Shown piece by piece: positions 1 to 7,869 of a DNA stretch of 13,761 bases. The translations under genes were made by a program, and so were the position numbers. The notes under the pieces are model-generated. The model was not told the origin of the DNA. It searched no databases and worked only from the letters and a program-made list of their open reading frames with translations. Source of the stretch: Spirochaetae bacterium HGW-Spirochaetae-9 (GTDB lineage: Bacteria > Spirochaetota > Spirochaetia > Treponematales > Rectinemataceae). Location of the stretch: the NCBI GenBank assembly GCA_002839205.1, contig PGXP01000009.1, positions 1 through 13,761 of the forward strand, written 5' to 3'. Within the stretch, counting starts at the first letter, position 1, and every line of letters begins with the position of its first letter.

Positions 1-1383
1 ATCGTGGATACGCTCGCCGAGTTCGACGCGGTGAATGAAGCCTACGGCGATCCCGACGCCGATTTCGACAAGCTCGCCAACAGGCAGGCGGCGCTCCAGG
101 AAAAGCTGGATGCGCAGAACGCCTGGGATCTCGACTCGCGGCTGGATTTTGCCATGGAAGCGCTACGCTGCCCTCCCGCCGACCAGATCGTGGACCAGCT
201 TTCCGGAGGCGAGCGCCGACGCGTGGCCCTCTGCCGGCTTCTCCTCAAAAAGCCCGACATCCTCCTCCTCGACGAACCCACCAACCATCTCGACGCCGAG
301 ACCATTGCCTGGCTGGAGCGTCACCTGCGCGACTACCAGGGTACGGTCATCGCCGTGACGCACGACAGGTACTTCCTGGACAATGTCGCCGGCTGGATCC
401 TTGAACTGGACCGCGGCGAGGGCATCCCCTGGAAGGGCAACTACTCGAGTTGGCTCGACCAGAAGAAAAAGCGGCTCGAGCAGGAAGAGAAGGGCGATTC
501 CGAACGCGCCCGCACCCTCGCGCGCGAGCTCGAGTGGATAGGCATGAGCGCGAAGGGCCGGCATGCCAAGAGCAAGGCCCGCATCGAGCGCTACGAGAAG
601 CTCCTCGCCGAAGACGGCAGAGAGAAGATACGCGAAACCAAGATCGTGATACCGGCGGGTCCGCGGCTGGGCAAGATGGTCATCCGCGCCGAGAGCCTCG
701 CGAAAGGCTTCGACTCCCGGCTCCTCTTCGACGACCTCAATTTTGAGGTGCCGCCAGGCGCCGTCGTTGGCATTGTCGGTCCGAACGGCGCTGGCAAGAC
801 CACTCTCCTCAACATAATCACCGGCCGCGACAAGGCCGACTCCGGCCAGATCGTCCTGGGCGACACGGTAAAGCTCGCCTATGCCGACCAGATGCGCGCC
901 AACCTCGATCCTGACAAGTCAGTCTGGGAGCAGCTCTCGGGCGGCCTGGATCTCATAGTGCTCGGGGGAAACCGCGAGATCAACTCGCGCGCCTACTGCT
1001 CCTGGTTCAATTTTTCCGGCCAGGACCAGCAGCGCAAGGTGGGCGTGCTCTCGGGCGGCGAACGCAACAGGCTCAATCTCGCCATGATCGTCAAGGAAGG
1101 CGCGAACGTGCTGCTCCTCGACGAACCCACCAACGACCTCGATGTCAACACGATGCGTGCCCTCGAGGAAGCCCTCGACAGCTTCGCCGGCGTAGCCCTC
1201 GTCGTCAGCCACGACCGCTGGTTCCTGGACCGCGTCTGCACCCACATCCTCGCCTTCGAAGGCGACTCCAAGGCTACATGGTTCGACGGCAACTGGACGG
1301 AGTACGCAGAATGGCGCCGCTCGACCCTGGGCGTCGACGCCGAACGGCCGCATCGCATCGTTTACAGGAAATTGGAGCGCTAG
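1..1383 (+). CDS. ettA: Energy-dependent translational throttle protein EttA (ABC-F ATPase), 5'-truncated
   Basis: ABC-F protein of two fused ATPase domains. The family binds the ribosomal E site and gates entry into elongation according to ATP/ADP. The frame is open from base 1, so the start lies upstream. About 460 residues are visible against roughly 555 in the family, so about 95 residues, including the first Walker A, are missing. Counting from the GTG at base 4: first signature LSGGE at 66-70, Walker B LLLDEP at 87-92, switch His at 120, a charged linker at about 152-215 (the P-site-tRNA-interaction motif region), second Walker A GPNGAGKT at 259-266, signature LSGGE at 349-353, Walker B at 370-375 and His at 403. 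The stretches WDLDSRL, ALRCPP and GNYSSW, and the VYRKLER end, are typical of EttA rather than Uup or YheS. The downstream permease follows closely, but a functional link is not expected. Confidence 0.95.
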   Translation: MVDTLAEFDAVNEAYGDPDADFDKLANRQAALQEKLDAQNAWDLDSRLDFAMEALRCPPADQIVDQLSGGERRRVALCRLLLKKPDILLLDEPTNHLDAETIAWLERHLRDYQGTVIAVTHDRYFLDNVAGWILELDRGEGIPWKGNYSSWLDQKKKRLEQEEKGDSERARTLARELEWIGMSAKGRHAKSKARIERYEKLLAEDGREKIRETKIVIPAGPRLGKMVIRAESLAKGFDSRLLFDDLNFEVPPGAVVGIVGPNGAGKTTLLNIITGRDKADSGQIVLGDTVKLAYADQMRANLDPDKSVWEQLSGGLDLIVLGGNREINSRAYCSWFNFSGQDQQRKVGVLSGGERNRLNLAMIVKEGANVLLLDEPTNDLDVNTMRALEEALDSFAGVALVVSHDRWFLDRVCTHILAFEGDSKATWFDGNWTEYAEWRRSTLGVDAERPHRIVYRKLER

Positions 1384-1425
1384 ATATCCATGTCCGCAGA
1401 TCGGATCCTGGTCGGCAGGAAAACC

Positions 1426-2274
1426 ATGGGTGTGCAGACCGCAGGAGTGTTGGCCATGGCGGGTTGCGCGATTCTCTGGAGCACTTCTGGTCTTTTCATC
1501 AAGCTCATAGACTGGCAGCCCTTTGCGATAGCGGGGGTGAGAAGCGCCATCGCATCAGTCTTTCTTTGGGTGGTCATCCGGAGACCGCGCTTCACGTTTT
1601 CCTTCGATCAGGTCGTATCTGCCCTAGCCTATGCCGCTACCATGATCCTCTTCGTCTTCGCCAACAAGCACACGACGGCCGCCAATGCGATTCTGCTCCA
1701 GTATGGCGCGCCGGTCTATGTCGCTATACTCGGCTCCATGATGCTCAAGGAGAAGCCGCGGATTGAACACTGTCTTGCTCTCTTTGCAATCCTGTTCGGC
1801 ATGATCCTCTTCTTTCTGGATTCCCTGGCCGGAGGCAATCTCCTGGGCGACCTGGTGGCAACCCTGACAGGTCTGACTTTCGCTCTCAATATCGTCATGC
1901 TAAGGAAGCAGAAGGACGCCAGACCCCTCGATGCCCTCCTTATGGGCAATATCTTCACCGCCCTCATCGCGGGATTCATCTCGCTTTTCCTGTCTGCACC
2001 AACCCTGACTGCAGGCTCCGTTCTCGCTATCGCGGAATTGGGGATCGTCCAGATAGGAATCTCGTCCATACTCTTCGCGTACGGTATTAAACGGATCACG
2101 GCACTGGAGTCCATTCTTACGGCTGTCCTCGAGCCTCTTTTCAGCCCGGTATGGGTATTCATTGTCATAGGCGAGGCTCCGGGAAAACGGGCAGTCATGG
2201 GTGGTCTCGTCATCATTGGCGCCGTCGTCACTTCGTCGTTAGTGTCCATCAGGCGAAGCGCCATAGCCGTTTAA
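1426..2274 (+). CDS. DMT-superfamily permease with two EamA domains
   Basis: Inner-membrane transporter of the drug/metabolite (EamA/RhaT-like) family, 282 residues. It appears to have about ten hydrophobic helices arranged as two EamA repeats, roughly residues 4-140 and 150-280. Supporting features are the first helix with AILWSTSGLFIK, and repeat 2 ending in a conserved-looking ALESILTAVLEPLFSPVWVF segment and a final VMGGLVIIGAVV helix. Two starts are possible. ATG 1426 has GGCAGGA five bases upstream and puts helix 1 right at the N-terminus, as is usual. ATG 1390 has only GGAG twelve bases away and would add 12 polar residues; 1426 is preferred. It lies 42 bases after ettA on the same strand and may share its transcript. 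Substrates in this family (amino acids, metabolites, drugs) cannot be deduced from sequence. Confidence 0.88.
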   Translation: MGVQTAGVLAMAGCAILWSTSGLFIKLIDWQPFAIAGVRSAIASVFLWVVIRRPRFTFSFDQVVSALAYAATMILFVFANKHTTAANAILLQYGAPVYVAILGSMMLKEKPRIEHCLALFAILFGMILFFLDSLAGGNLLGDLVATLTGLTFALNIVMLRKQKDARPLDALLMGNIFTALIAGFISLFLSAPTLTAGSVLAIAELGIVQIGISSILFAYGIKRITALESILTAVLEPLFSPVWVFIVIGEAPGKRAVMGGLVIIGAVVTSSLVSIRRSAIAV

Positions 2275-2304
2275 TGAGTATTTATTGAGCTTGTTCCATC
2301 CTTG

Positions 2305-2333
2305 AGAACGGATGAACACCGTTGCCCCGTTCT
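2305..2333 (+). terminator. Weak hairpin after the DMT permease gene
   Basis: AGAACGG (2305-2311) pairs with CCGTTCT (2327-2333) across a 15-base loop. A competing pairing is AACGG (2307-2311) with CCGTT (2319-2323). It stands about 30 bases after the permease stop and is followed by AT-rich DNA rather than a clean T run, so it could be a weak or factor-dependent terminator, or chance. Confidence 0.3.
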
Positions 2334-2400
2334 GGAATTACTTCATTAATTTATATATTATAAAGAAATAGTATATCGGTTCTGAATTTTAATTTCTTCA

Positions 2401-2429
2401 TTGACAACTATCATTTAGTCGACTAATAT
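2401..2429 (+). promoter_or_regulatory. Sigma-70 promoter of the TRAP/SDR/cupin operon
   Basis: A perfect -35 TTGACA (2401-2406), a 17-base spacer and -10 TAATAT (2424-2429) predict a start near 2436 and a leader of about 64 bases before dctP. The palindrome TAGTCGACTA occupies the end of the spacer and runs into the -10 box. The same 29-base arrangement recurs on the minus strand at 9308-9336 (25 of 29 bases identical) and 12343-12371 (23 of 29 identical). A bound repressor would directly block RNA polymerase here. Confidence 0.85.
2415..2426. promoter_or_regulatory. Operator 1 (TTAGTCGACTAA), probable GntR/FadR-type site
   Basis: A perfect 12-base palindrome. Its core TAGTCGACTA fits the FadR-subfamily pattern T-x-GT-xx-AC-x-A. 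It overlaps the promoter spacer and -10 box of the TRAP operon, consistent with repression. The core is found only three times in the window, always in a promoter. Assignment to the GntR regulator at 9463-10125 is inferred from proximity and family consensus. Confidence 0.78.
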
Positions 2430-2499
2430 TAAGACTGCTTTGATGAGCATTGCATGAGATGTAATCTCTGCGATTTCATTTTTCAAAAGGAGACAATGT

Positions 2500-3588
2500 A
2501 TGAAGAGAAAGGTATTTATCGTTTTGGTGGCGGCCCTGCTTCTGGTCGCTCTGCCTGCAGTGCTGTTCGCACAGGCCAAGGCATCCTCTGCGGGCGCCGC
2601 GCTTGGCGAGAGCAAATTCAAGGGAGTCAAGGCGGATTATACGCTCAAGTACTCGCTGCAGGAGCCTTCTTCCGACAATCCTGAATTCAACGCGGCTGTC
2701 GCGTTCAAGGATTACGTCGAATCCCAGACTGGCGGCAAGCTCCAGATTCAGATCTACTCCAGCGCCCAGCTGGGAAACGAGCGTGAAGTCATTGAGGCGG
2801 TCAAGGCCAACAACATCGATATAGGAACTTCGGCGGAAGGTCCTGTCGCGGGATTCGTTCCCGAAGTATCCGTCCTCTCGATTCCCTATCTCTTCAAGGC
2901 CGGCCCCGTGGCGTGGAAAGTACTCAGCGGTCCCTTTGGGCAGGAGCTCAAGGACCTGATTTATAAAAAGGGCAAGCTCAGGGTCCTCGCTTTTGGCATG
3001 AACGGATTCCGCAGCTTTACAAACTCCAAGAGGCCGATCTATAAGCTTGAAGACCTCAAGGGTCTGAAAATCAGGGTTATGCAGGACAAGACCTATGTGG
3101 CAATGGTCAACGCGCTGGGAGCCATGGCTACACCGATGGCTGGAGGCAACGAGCTTTACAGCGCGTTGCAGCAGAAAGTAGTGGACGGTCAGGAAAATCC
3201 TCTGGATGGCATCTATGCGTACAAGCTCTATGAGCAGCAGCCGTACATCACGGTGGATGCCCATACGTACAGCACAAAGTTCATGTTCGTGGACGACAAG
3301 AAATTCAAGTCTCTCCCCGAAGACTATCAGACAATTCTCGTGAACGGATCCCGCGTCTGGCAGTCCTTCCTGGAAGGTCCCAAGGAAGCCGCATCGGTCC
3401 AGTCTTACTTCATCCTGAAAGACTTGATCAAGGAAATCTACACGCTTCCTCCCAGCGAGAAGGAGAGGTTCAGGGCAGCTGCCCAGCCGGCGGTTATCGA
3501 GTACATGAAGGGTACTATTGGCATGGAATGGATCAACAAAGTCCAGGCCGCGGTCAAGCAGGCTGAATTGGAAATCTACGGCAACTGA
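2500..3588 (+). CDS. dctP: TRAP transporter solute-binding protein (DctP family)
   Basis: Periplasmic substrate-binding subunit of a TRAP (sodium-coupled) carboxylate transporter, 362 residues. The N-terminal signal peptide (MKRK, then a hydrophobic core at about 5-23) probably ends near FAQA at 23-26; there is no lipobox Cys. The mature protein shows family hallmarks: SAQLGNEREVIEAV (88-101), IPYLF (128-132), GFRSFTNSKRPI (169-180), LKGLKIRVMQ (186-195), in which Arg192 sits where DctP proteins form the salt bridge to the ligand carboxylate, and DGQENP (229-234). AAAAGGAG at 2485-2492, seven bases before ATG 2500, fixes the start. It is the first gene of the operon, behind a promoter with an embedded operator. 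Overall similarity to carboxylate-binding DctP proteins is clear, but the ligand cannot be read from sequence. An organic acid, possibly an N-acyl or amino derivative, is inferred from the neighbours. Confidence 0.95.
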   Translation: MKRKVFIVLVAALLLVALPAVLFAQAKASSAGAALGESKFKGVKADYTLKYSLQEPSSDNPEFNAAVAFKDYVESQTGGKLQIQIYSSAQLGNEREVIEAVKANNIDIGTSAEGPVAGFVPEVSVLSIPYLFKAGPVAWKVLSGPFGQELKDLIYKKGKLRVLAFGMNGFRSFTNSKRPIYKLEDLKGLKIRVMQDKTYVAMVNALGAMATPMAGGNELYSALQQKVVDGQENPLDGIYAYKLYEQQPYITVDAHTYSTKFMFVDDKKFKSLPEDYQTILVNGSRVWQSFLEGPKEAASVQSYFILKDLIKEIYTLPPSEKERFRAAAQPAVIEYMKGTIGMEWINKVQAAVKQAELEIYGN

Positions 3589-3604
3589 TTTACGGATGAT
3601 TGAG

Positions 3605-3644
3605 GACCAGTCAGGCTGTCCCTGTGGGGATGTCCTGACTGGTC
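3605..3644 (+). promoter_or_regulatory. Intercistronic hairpin between dctP and dctQ
   Basis: An 11-bp perfect stem GACCAGTCAGG (3605-3615) / CCTGACTGGTC (3634-3644). Inside it a second stem TCCC (3619-3622) / GGGA (3627-3630) closes on a TGTG loop. It starts 17 bases after the dctP stop. No good T run follows, so it is more likely a 3' mRNA-stabilising or partial-attenuation element, raising DctP over the membrane subunits, than a full terminator. Confidence 0.65.
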
Positions 3645-3721
3645 TTGTATTGTAATCAGCTTGGGTGAATTCTAAAGTACTTGTATTACATGGCGCTGTC
3701 CGCCGGGAAGGAGTGAAGCAT

Positions 3722-4210
3722 ATGACATGGCTTGCGAAAACCCTGAGTTCCATCACCGAGAAGATCCTCTTCATTCTTCTTACGGCGATGACCCTGATAG
3801 TATTCGCTCAAGTGCTGTTCAGATATATTTTTCAGACCCCGCTCTACTGGTCGGAAGAAGCTGCCCGATATCTCATGATCTGGATCGTGTTCCTCGGAGC
3901 CAGCATCGGCATTCGGAAGGGCTCGCATCTGGGGTTCACCTGGTATGTCGAGAAATCCAGCTCGAAGATCAGGAGAGTATGCGCCCTGATCGCCCATCTG
4001 GGTCTTCTGGCCTTTGCCTTGAACATTATCTATTATGGCACAATCATCACGCTGCAGAACATGGAACAGCTTTCGCCAGGTCTGCAGATGCCTGTCGCAT
4101 TCGTATATGCCTGTCTTCCGGTGGGAGGCATACTCTGCGTTGTACAGCTTATCCCGATACTCACGAAGCTGCTCAGTCAGAATACGAATCATAAAGCAAC
4201 ACAGTCCTGA
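3722..4210 (+). CDS. dctQ: TRAP transporter small permease (DctQ family)
   Basis: Small membrane subunit of the TRAP transporter, 162 residues. Four hydrophobic helices lie at about 15-35, 48-65, 86-106 and 123-146. Between helices 1 and 2 is the family-typical stretch RYIFQTPLYWSEEAARYLMIW (33-54 region), followed by GASIGIRKGSHLGF (59-72). The start at ATG 3722 is chosen because AAGGAG (3708-3713) lies eight bases upstream. The frame could be extended to a GTG at 3665, but that adds 19 non-conserved residues without a ribosome site. It follows dctP after 133 bases containing the hairpin at 3605-3644, and is followed by dctM after 16 bases. DctQ works with DctM in the inner membrane and has no transport activity alone. 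Confidence 0.94.
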   Translation: MTWLAKTLSSITEKILFILLTAMTLIVFAQVLFRYIFQTPLYWSEEAARYLMIWIVFLGASIGIRKGSHLGFTWYVEKSSSKIRRVCALIAHLGLLAFALNIIYYGTIITLQNMEQLSPGLQMPVAFVYACLPVGGILCVVQLIPILTKLLSQNTNHKATQS

Positions 4211-4226
4211 AGGAGAGCCAAAAACA

Positions 4227-5513
4227 ATGATAGTAATTCTTGTTTCCATAGCATTCATCGTTCTGCTGTTCGTCGGGATGCCGATTTCCTTCACCATCGG
4301 ATTGTCCGCCATGATTGCGAGCTTCCTGGACAGCGGAATCTCACCGACGGCAATCACGACAAAGCTTGTCACCGGGATAGATACCTTCCCCTTGATGGCC
4401 GGCGCTTTCTTCATCCTGGCGGGAGAGATCATGAGCACAGGCAGCATCACCAAGCGCCTGGTTGAATTCTCCAAGGTCCTCATCGGCAGAGTAAGGGGTG
4501 GTACGTCGCTGACGGCAGTCGCTGCCAGCGTTTTCTTTGCCGGCATCAGCGGCGCGGCGGTGGCCGATCTGGCGGCCGTCGGTTCGATGCTGACTCCTGC
4601 GATGAAGCAGGAAGGCTACGATGACGACTTCGCCACCGCGCTCCCTGTTGCGGCATCGGTGGTCGGACCGATCATTCCCCCCAGTACCATCATGGTCATC
4701 TACGCGATGGCCACCGGCACTTCCATCGGTGCCCTGTTTATCGCCGGCATCGTGCCCGGACTTCTTTTTGGAGTAGCTATTGGCGGATTGGCCTATTACT
4801 ATTCTGTAAAGCGAAAATACCCCCGCAACGATGCTCCCTTCCCGGGCTTCTGGGAATTTTTTAAACTCACAAGAAAAGCCGTATTGGTGCTTTTTATGCC
4901 TATAATCATAGTAGGCGGCGTCCTGAGTGGCGCCTTCACCGCCACCGAGTCTGGAAACATCGCCGCGGTATACGCGTTGATCCTCAGCGTCTTCGTGTAT
5001 CGCGAATACAAGCTGAAGGATCTGTACAGGGTGATGGTCAATTCTTCGGTAACTATCTCCATCGCCCTTCTCGTCATTTCGACGGCTTCCAGTCTTGCCT
5101 GGATTTTTTCGATCATGCAGCTTCCCCAACAGGCATTGATCTTCATGACTTCGATTTCGGAAAATCCCTATGTCTTCCTGGCATTGCTGAATCTCCTTCT
5201 TTTAATTGCCGGCATGTTCCTGGATCCTGGCGCTGCCATCATTCTCCTTGCCCCCATGCTTGTTCCGCTGACGAGGTATTTCAATATCGATCCTCTTCAT
5301 ATGGCTATCGTCGTCTGCCTCAATCTGACCGTAGGATTGATCACGCCGCCAGTGGGAGTATGTCTGTATGTAGGCGCGGGGATCGGCAAGATTTCGATCG
5401 AGCGGGTCATCAAGAATGTATTTCCTTTCATGATATTGGAGCTTGGACTAGTATTGCTGATAACCTACTTCCCGATCATAGCAACAGCATTGCCTCGTGC
5501 GCTTGGGTATTGA
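4227..5513 (+). CDS. dctM: TRAP transporter large permease (DctM family)
   Basis: Large sodium-driven translocation subunit, 428 residues, the usual length for DctM. It is very hydrophobic, with about a dozen helices. Typical motifs are FFAGISGAAVADLAAVGS (103-120), the GPIIPPS hairpin motif (147-153) and a second GLITPPVG near the C-terminus, matching the two inverted hairpin-like elements of the family. The start is ATG 4227 with AAGGAG at 4210-4215, overlapping the dctQ stop region. The same frame is open back to 4035, but that part overlaps dctQ and is not conserved. It completes a full dctPQM set and leads directly, 53 bases later, into the short-chain dehydrogenase gene. Confidence 0.95.
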   Translation: MIVILVSIAFIVLLFVGMPISFTIGLSAMIASFLDSGISPTAITTKLVTGIDTFPLMAGAFFILAGEIMSTGSITKRLVEFSKVLIGRVRGGTSLTAVAASVFFAGISGAAVADLAAVGSMLTPAMKQEGYDDDFATALPVAASVVGPIIPPSTIMVIYAMATGTSIGALFIAGIVPGLLFGVAIGGLAYYYSVKRKYPRNDAPFPGFWEFFKLTRKAVLVLFMPIIIVGGVLSGAFTATESGNIAAVYALILSVFVYREYKLKDLYRVMVNSSVTISIALLVISTASSLAWIFSIMQLPQQALIFMTSISENPYVFLALLNLLLLIAGMFLDPGAAIILLAPMLVPLTRYFNIDPLHMAIVVCLNLTVGLITPPVGVCLYVGAGIGKISIERVIKNVFPFMILELGLVLLITYFPIIATALPRALGY

Positions 5514-5566
5514 AATCGGGTGACTATCTCTAGCGTGCTGCGCAAGTCGCACAGGAAGGAATGAAC

Positions 5567-6331
5567 ATGGACAGATTGGCAAAAAAAGTAGCGGTGATAA
5601 CGGGCGCGGGTTCGGGAATCGGTCGCGGCACCGCTCTCTTGTTCGCGAAAGAAGGATGCAGGGTGGTTGTCGCGGATCTCAATCTCGCGGCAGCCGAGGA
5701 AACCTGCGACCTGATACGGAAAGAGGGCGACACTTGTGTCGCCGTAAAAGTCGACGTCAGCAAATCGGCCGATGTCCAGAATATGTTTGCCGAGACGCTG
5801 AAGGCCTTTGGCGAGCTGGATATTCTGTTCAACAACGCTGGCATTCCCCAGACCAACCAGAAGATCGAGGACTATCCCGAGGAGTTGTTCGATCGCGTCA
5901 TCAACGTGAACGTCAGGGGCGTGTTCCTGGGATGCAAATTCGCCGTACCCATTTTCAAAAAGCAGGGAAAGGGTGGAGTGATAATCAACACCGCTTCGAT
6001 AGCCGCTTCCCGCCCCAGGCCGGGACAGAACATCTATGCGGCCTCCAAGGGAATGGTTGTAACCTTGACAAGAGCCCTCGCCGGCGAATTGGCCGAAGAT
6101 CGCATCAGGGTTGTCGCGATCAATCCTGTGGCCGTTGATACTCCCATGTTCTTCGGTTTTATTGGTGAAAGGGATGAGGCTGAGGCGAGGAAGAGCTTCA
6201 AGGCTTCCATTCCTCTCGGGCGTTTCGCCCAGCCTGAAGATATCGCCAATGCGGCTCTGTATCTCGCCTCGGACGAGGCATCGCTGGTCACGGGTACCAT
6301 TCTCGATGTCGACGGGGGGCGTGGAATCTGA
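5567..6331 (+). CDS. Short-chain dehydrogenase/reductase (classical SDR)
   Basis: Soluble NAD(P)-dependent oxidoreductase, 254 residues from ATG 5567. Classical SDR motifs in order: TGAGSGIG (12-19) binding the dinucleotide, Asp37 after beta-2 (VADL), which favours NAD over NADP, NNAG (89-92), catalytic Ser144 in NTASIAAS, Tyr157 and Lys161 in YAASKG, and a C-terminal SLVTGTILDVDGG. AGGAAGGA (5553-5560) gives a six-base spacing to ATG 5567. The alternative ATG 5561 abuts that site and is unlikely. As the fourth gene of the TRAP operon it probably oxidises a hydroxyl or reduces an oxo group of the imported compound or its derivative. Resemblance to FabG or glucose dehydrogenase types is general and does not fix the substrate. 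Confidence 0.92.
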   Translation: MDRLAKKVAVITGAGSGIGRGTALLFAKEGCRVVVADLNLAAAEETCDLIRKEGDTCVAVKVDVSKSADVQNMFAETLKAFGELDILFNNAGIPQTNQKIEDYPEELFDRVINVNVRGVFLGCKFAVPIFKKQGKGGVIINTASIAASRPRPGQNIYAASKGMVVTLTRALAGELAEDRIRVVAINPVAVDTPMFFGFIGERDEAEARKSFKASIPLGRFAQPEDIANAALYLASDEASLVTGTILDVDGGRGI

Positions 6332-6348
6332 TTCCAGGGAGGCGATTC

Positions 6349-6696
6349 ATGGTGCGAAAAGGATCGGAGATGCGTTCAGAGACGCGCTCCGAGATGGGCG
6401 GGGGCAAGGGTTCCGTCGATGTCATCCAGATAATGGAGCGGGATGAATTCAGGGGCAAGGGCAGGCTCTTCGCTCGTAATATCCTGAAGCCCGGCACTTC
6501 GATCGGCTATCATAAGCACACGGGCGATTTCGAGGCCTACTTCATCGCCAGGGGCGAAGGCGTTTTCAATGACAATGGCGAATTGATACCTGTAAAGGCT
6601 GGCGATGTGGGCATTATCCAGAACGGGCAGAGCCACGCCATCGAAAATACCGGCAGCGAGGAAATGGAAGTGATCGCATTGGTGCTTTTTGACTGA
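6349..6696 (+). CDS. Small single-domain cupin protein
   Basis: A 115-residue protein with one cupin beta-barrel. Motif 1 reads GYHKHTGDFEAYFIARGEG (53-71) with metal-ligand candidates His55, His57 and Glu62. Motif 2 (84-102, AGDVGIIQNGQSHAIENTG) supplies His96. All four usual ligands are therefore present and a divalent metal (Mn, Fe, Ni or Zn) is likely. The first 22 residues are polar and probably disordered. GGGAGG (6337-6342) lies six bases before ATG 6349, and the gene starts 17 bases after the SDR stop, so it is the last gene of the TRAP operon. Small cupins next to sugar- or acid-utilisation genes are often isomerases, epimerases or sensors. Which applies here cannot be told. Confidence 0.85.
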   Translation: MVRKGSEMRSETRSEMGGGKGSVDVIQIMERDEFRGKGRLFARNILKPGTSIGYHKHTGDFEAYFIARGEGVFNDNGELIPVKAGDVGIIQNGQSHAIENTGSEEMEVIALVLFD

Positions 6697-6713
6697 GTAA
6701 ATAAGGATGCGAT

Positions 6714-6754
6714 AAAAAAGAAGCAAGAGTGGGATCCACTCTTGCTTCTTTTTT
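6714..6754. terminator. Bidirectional intrinsic terminator between convergent operons
   Basis: A 19-bp perfect stem (6714-6732 with 6736-6754) around a three-base loop. The outer part is A6 on the left and T-rich on the right (T run 6749-6755), and the core contains GCAAGAGTGG. It therefore works as a stem plus T run in both directions, ending the cupin operon (stop 6696) on the plus strand and the transaldolase unit (stop 6797) on the minus strand. Confidence 0.9.
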
Positions 6755-6796
6755 TGCCTCGATGCCTGGCGGCAACCAGGGTTGGATGCTATTCCT

Positions 6797-7840
6797 TCAG
6801 CCGCGCATCGTCTTGATCTCCTGAAGCACTGCTATCCAGGATTTCAGGAACATGCTGCGGAACAGTTCGACGGGGCCGAATTCCTCGAACTCATGGACCG
6901 ACAAGCCTTTGTTTTCCCATCCCTTGCGGAAATCGGGCAATTTCTCCAGAAGTTCGTCGATGACGAGTGGCGGCACAGGGTTGAAGAATCTGTGGACGAC
7001 ATCGGGATTCTGTTCGATGAGCAGATCGGCGGCACCTTTCCAGTTGATCGTCACGACCTGGTCGCCGCCCACCATATCGGTGAAGTGGCGCAGCTGACGC
7101 GCTCCCCCGCCGATAATCGTCACCTTGTATCCACGATCCTGGATGATCCGGTACATCTTGCGCGTCGCGGCCATTCCCGCCTGCCGAACGATATCCCCCT
7201 CGATGTCGACCTTGTTGTCGCGCACGTAATTTTCCAGATACTCGTCATATATGCCGGTGATGAAGCTGAGCCACAGGGGCGGAGCGTATTTTAGCTTGGC
7301 CGTTATGGATTTATGCATTTCGCAGAGCTCAATCCCCTGCGCTACCGACATTATTTCGGTAGCGTTGATTGGATAGCCTTTGACCACGAGCGTTTCCATG
7401 GCGATAAGGCCGGCCTTTGTGCAGGGGATCTTGATAGCGATATTTTCGCCCAGCTCCCTGTTCTTGTGAGCCTCGCTTATAATGACGTTCGCGTCATCCT
7501 CGTGTATGGGATCCCCCTGGATGCTCACGTAACCATGTTTGCCGTGGCTCTGAACCCATATCGGATAGAAGATTTCCTGGACTTGCTTTACGAGCTTTCT
7601 TTGGTAGATAGCTGCAGCTTCGTCGTCGTTCTTGGTTTCCTTGACGGCTTCCTCGAGGAATTTTCTCGCCTGGGCTGCCTCGGAGGGCTGTTGAAGCATT
7701 TTGTGGCTGTATGAAGGATTGTTCGTGCATCCCAGCGCTCCGTTCTCTATGGCGAGGCGTGCTTCCTCCCGCGTCGGGTTGTTGATCCAGAACATCGTGG
7801 GCGACATTCTATGTACTCTATGGAAATATCCGTTATTCAT
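6797..7840 (-). CDS. Transaldolase-family protein with altered active site
   Basis: A 347-residue member of the TIM-barrel transaldolase family, whose enzymes transfer or cleave C-C bonds through a lysine Schiff base. By-eye comparison with E. coli TalB: TTNPS is TNNPS (39-43), the Schiff-base lysine is kept as Lys137 in AIKIPCTKAG, and Asn159/Thr161 match TalB Asn154/Thr156. However, the beta-1 Asp17 position is Asn20 (FWINNP), Glu96 is Gln108 (VSIQGDP), and of the phosphate ligands Arg181 appears as Ile197 and Ser226 as Gly246, with only Arg248 matching Arg228. An ordinary pentose-phosphate transaldolase is therefore doubtful; an aldolase on a different, perhaps unphosphorylated, substrate is a possible inference. 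GAGGTG lies eight bases before ATG 7840. It follows the aminotransferase by 75 bases on the same strand and is probably cotranscribed. Confidence 0.85.
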   Translation of the reverse strand: MNNGYFHRVHRMSPTMFWINNPTREEARLAIENGALGCTNNPSYSHKMLQQPSEAAQARKFLEEAVKETKNDDEAAAIYQRKLVKQVQEIFYPIWVQSHGKHGYVSIQGDPIHEDDANVIISEAHKNRELGENIAIKIPCTKAGLIAMETLVVKGYPINATEIMSVAQGIELCEMHKSITAKLKYAPPLWLSFITGIYDEYLENYVRDNKVDIEGDIVRQAGMAATRKMYRIIQDRGYKVTIIGGGARQLRHFTDMVGGDQVVTINWKGAADLLIEQNPDVVHRFFNPVPPLVIDELLEKLPDFRKGWENKGLSVHEFEEFGPVELFRSMFLKSWIAVLQEIKTMRG

Positions 7841-7869
7841 CGCATTACACCTCTATAAAATTGCTGGAA

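Noticed and set aside
3665..3721. Extension of dctQ to a GTG start at 3665
   Set aside because: The extra residues are not DctQ-like and no Shine-Dalgarno sequence precedes the GTG, whereas ATG 3722 has AAGGAG at eight bases.
2476..3774. 432-residue open frame antisense to dctP
   Set aside because: It mirrors dctP codon structure, starts without a ribosome site, and has no recognisable domain, while dctP is a full, canonical gene.
4035..4226. Extension of dctM to 4035
   Set aside because: It would overlap dctQ by 176 bases and add non-membrane sequence, whereas ATG 4227 gives the normal DctM length with a ribosome site.
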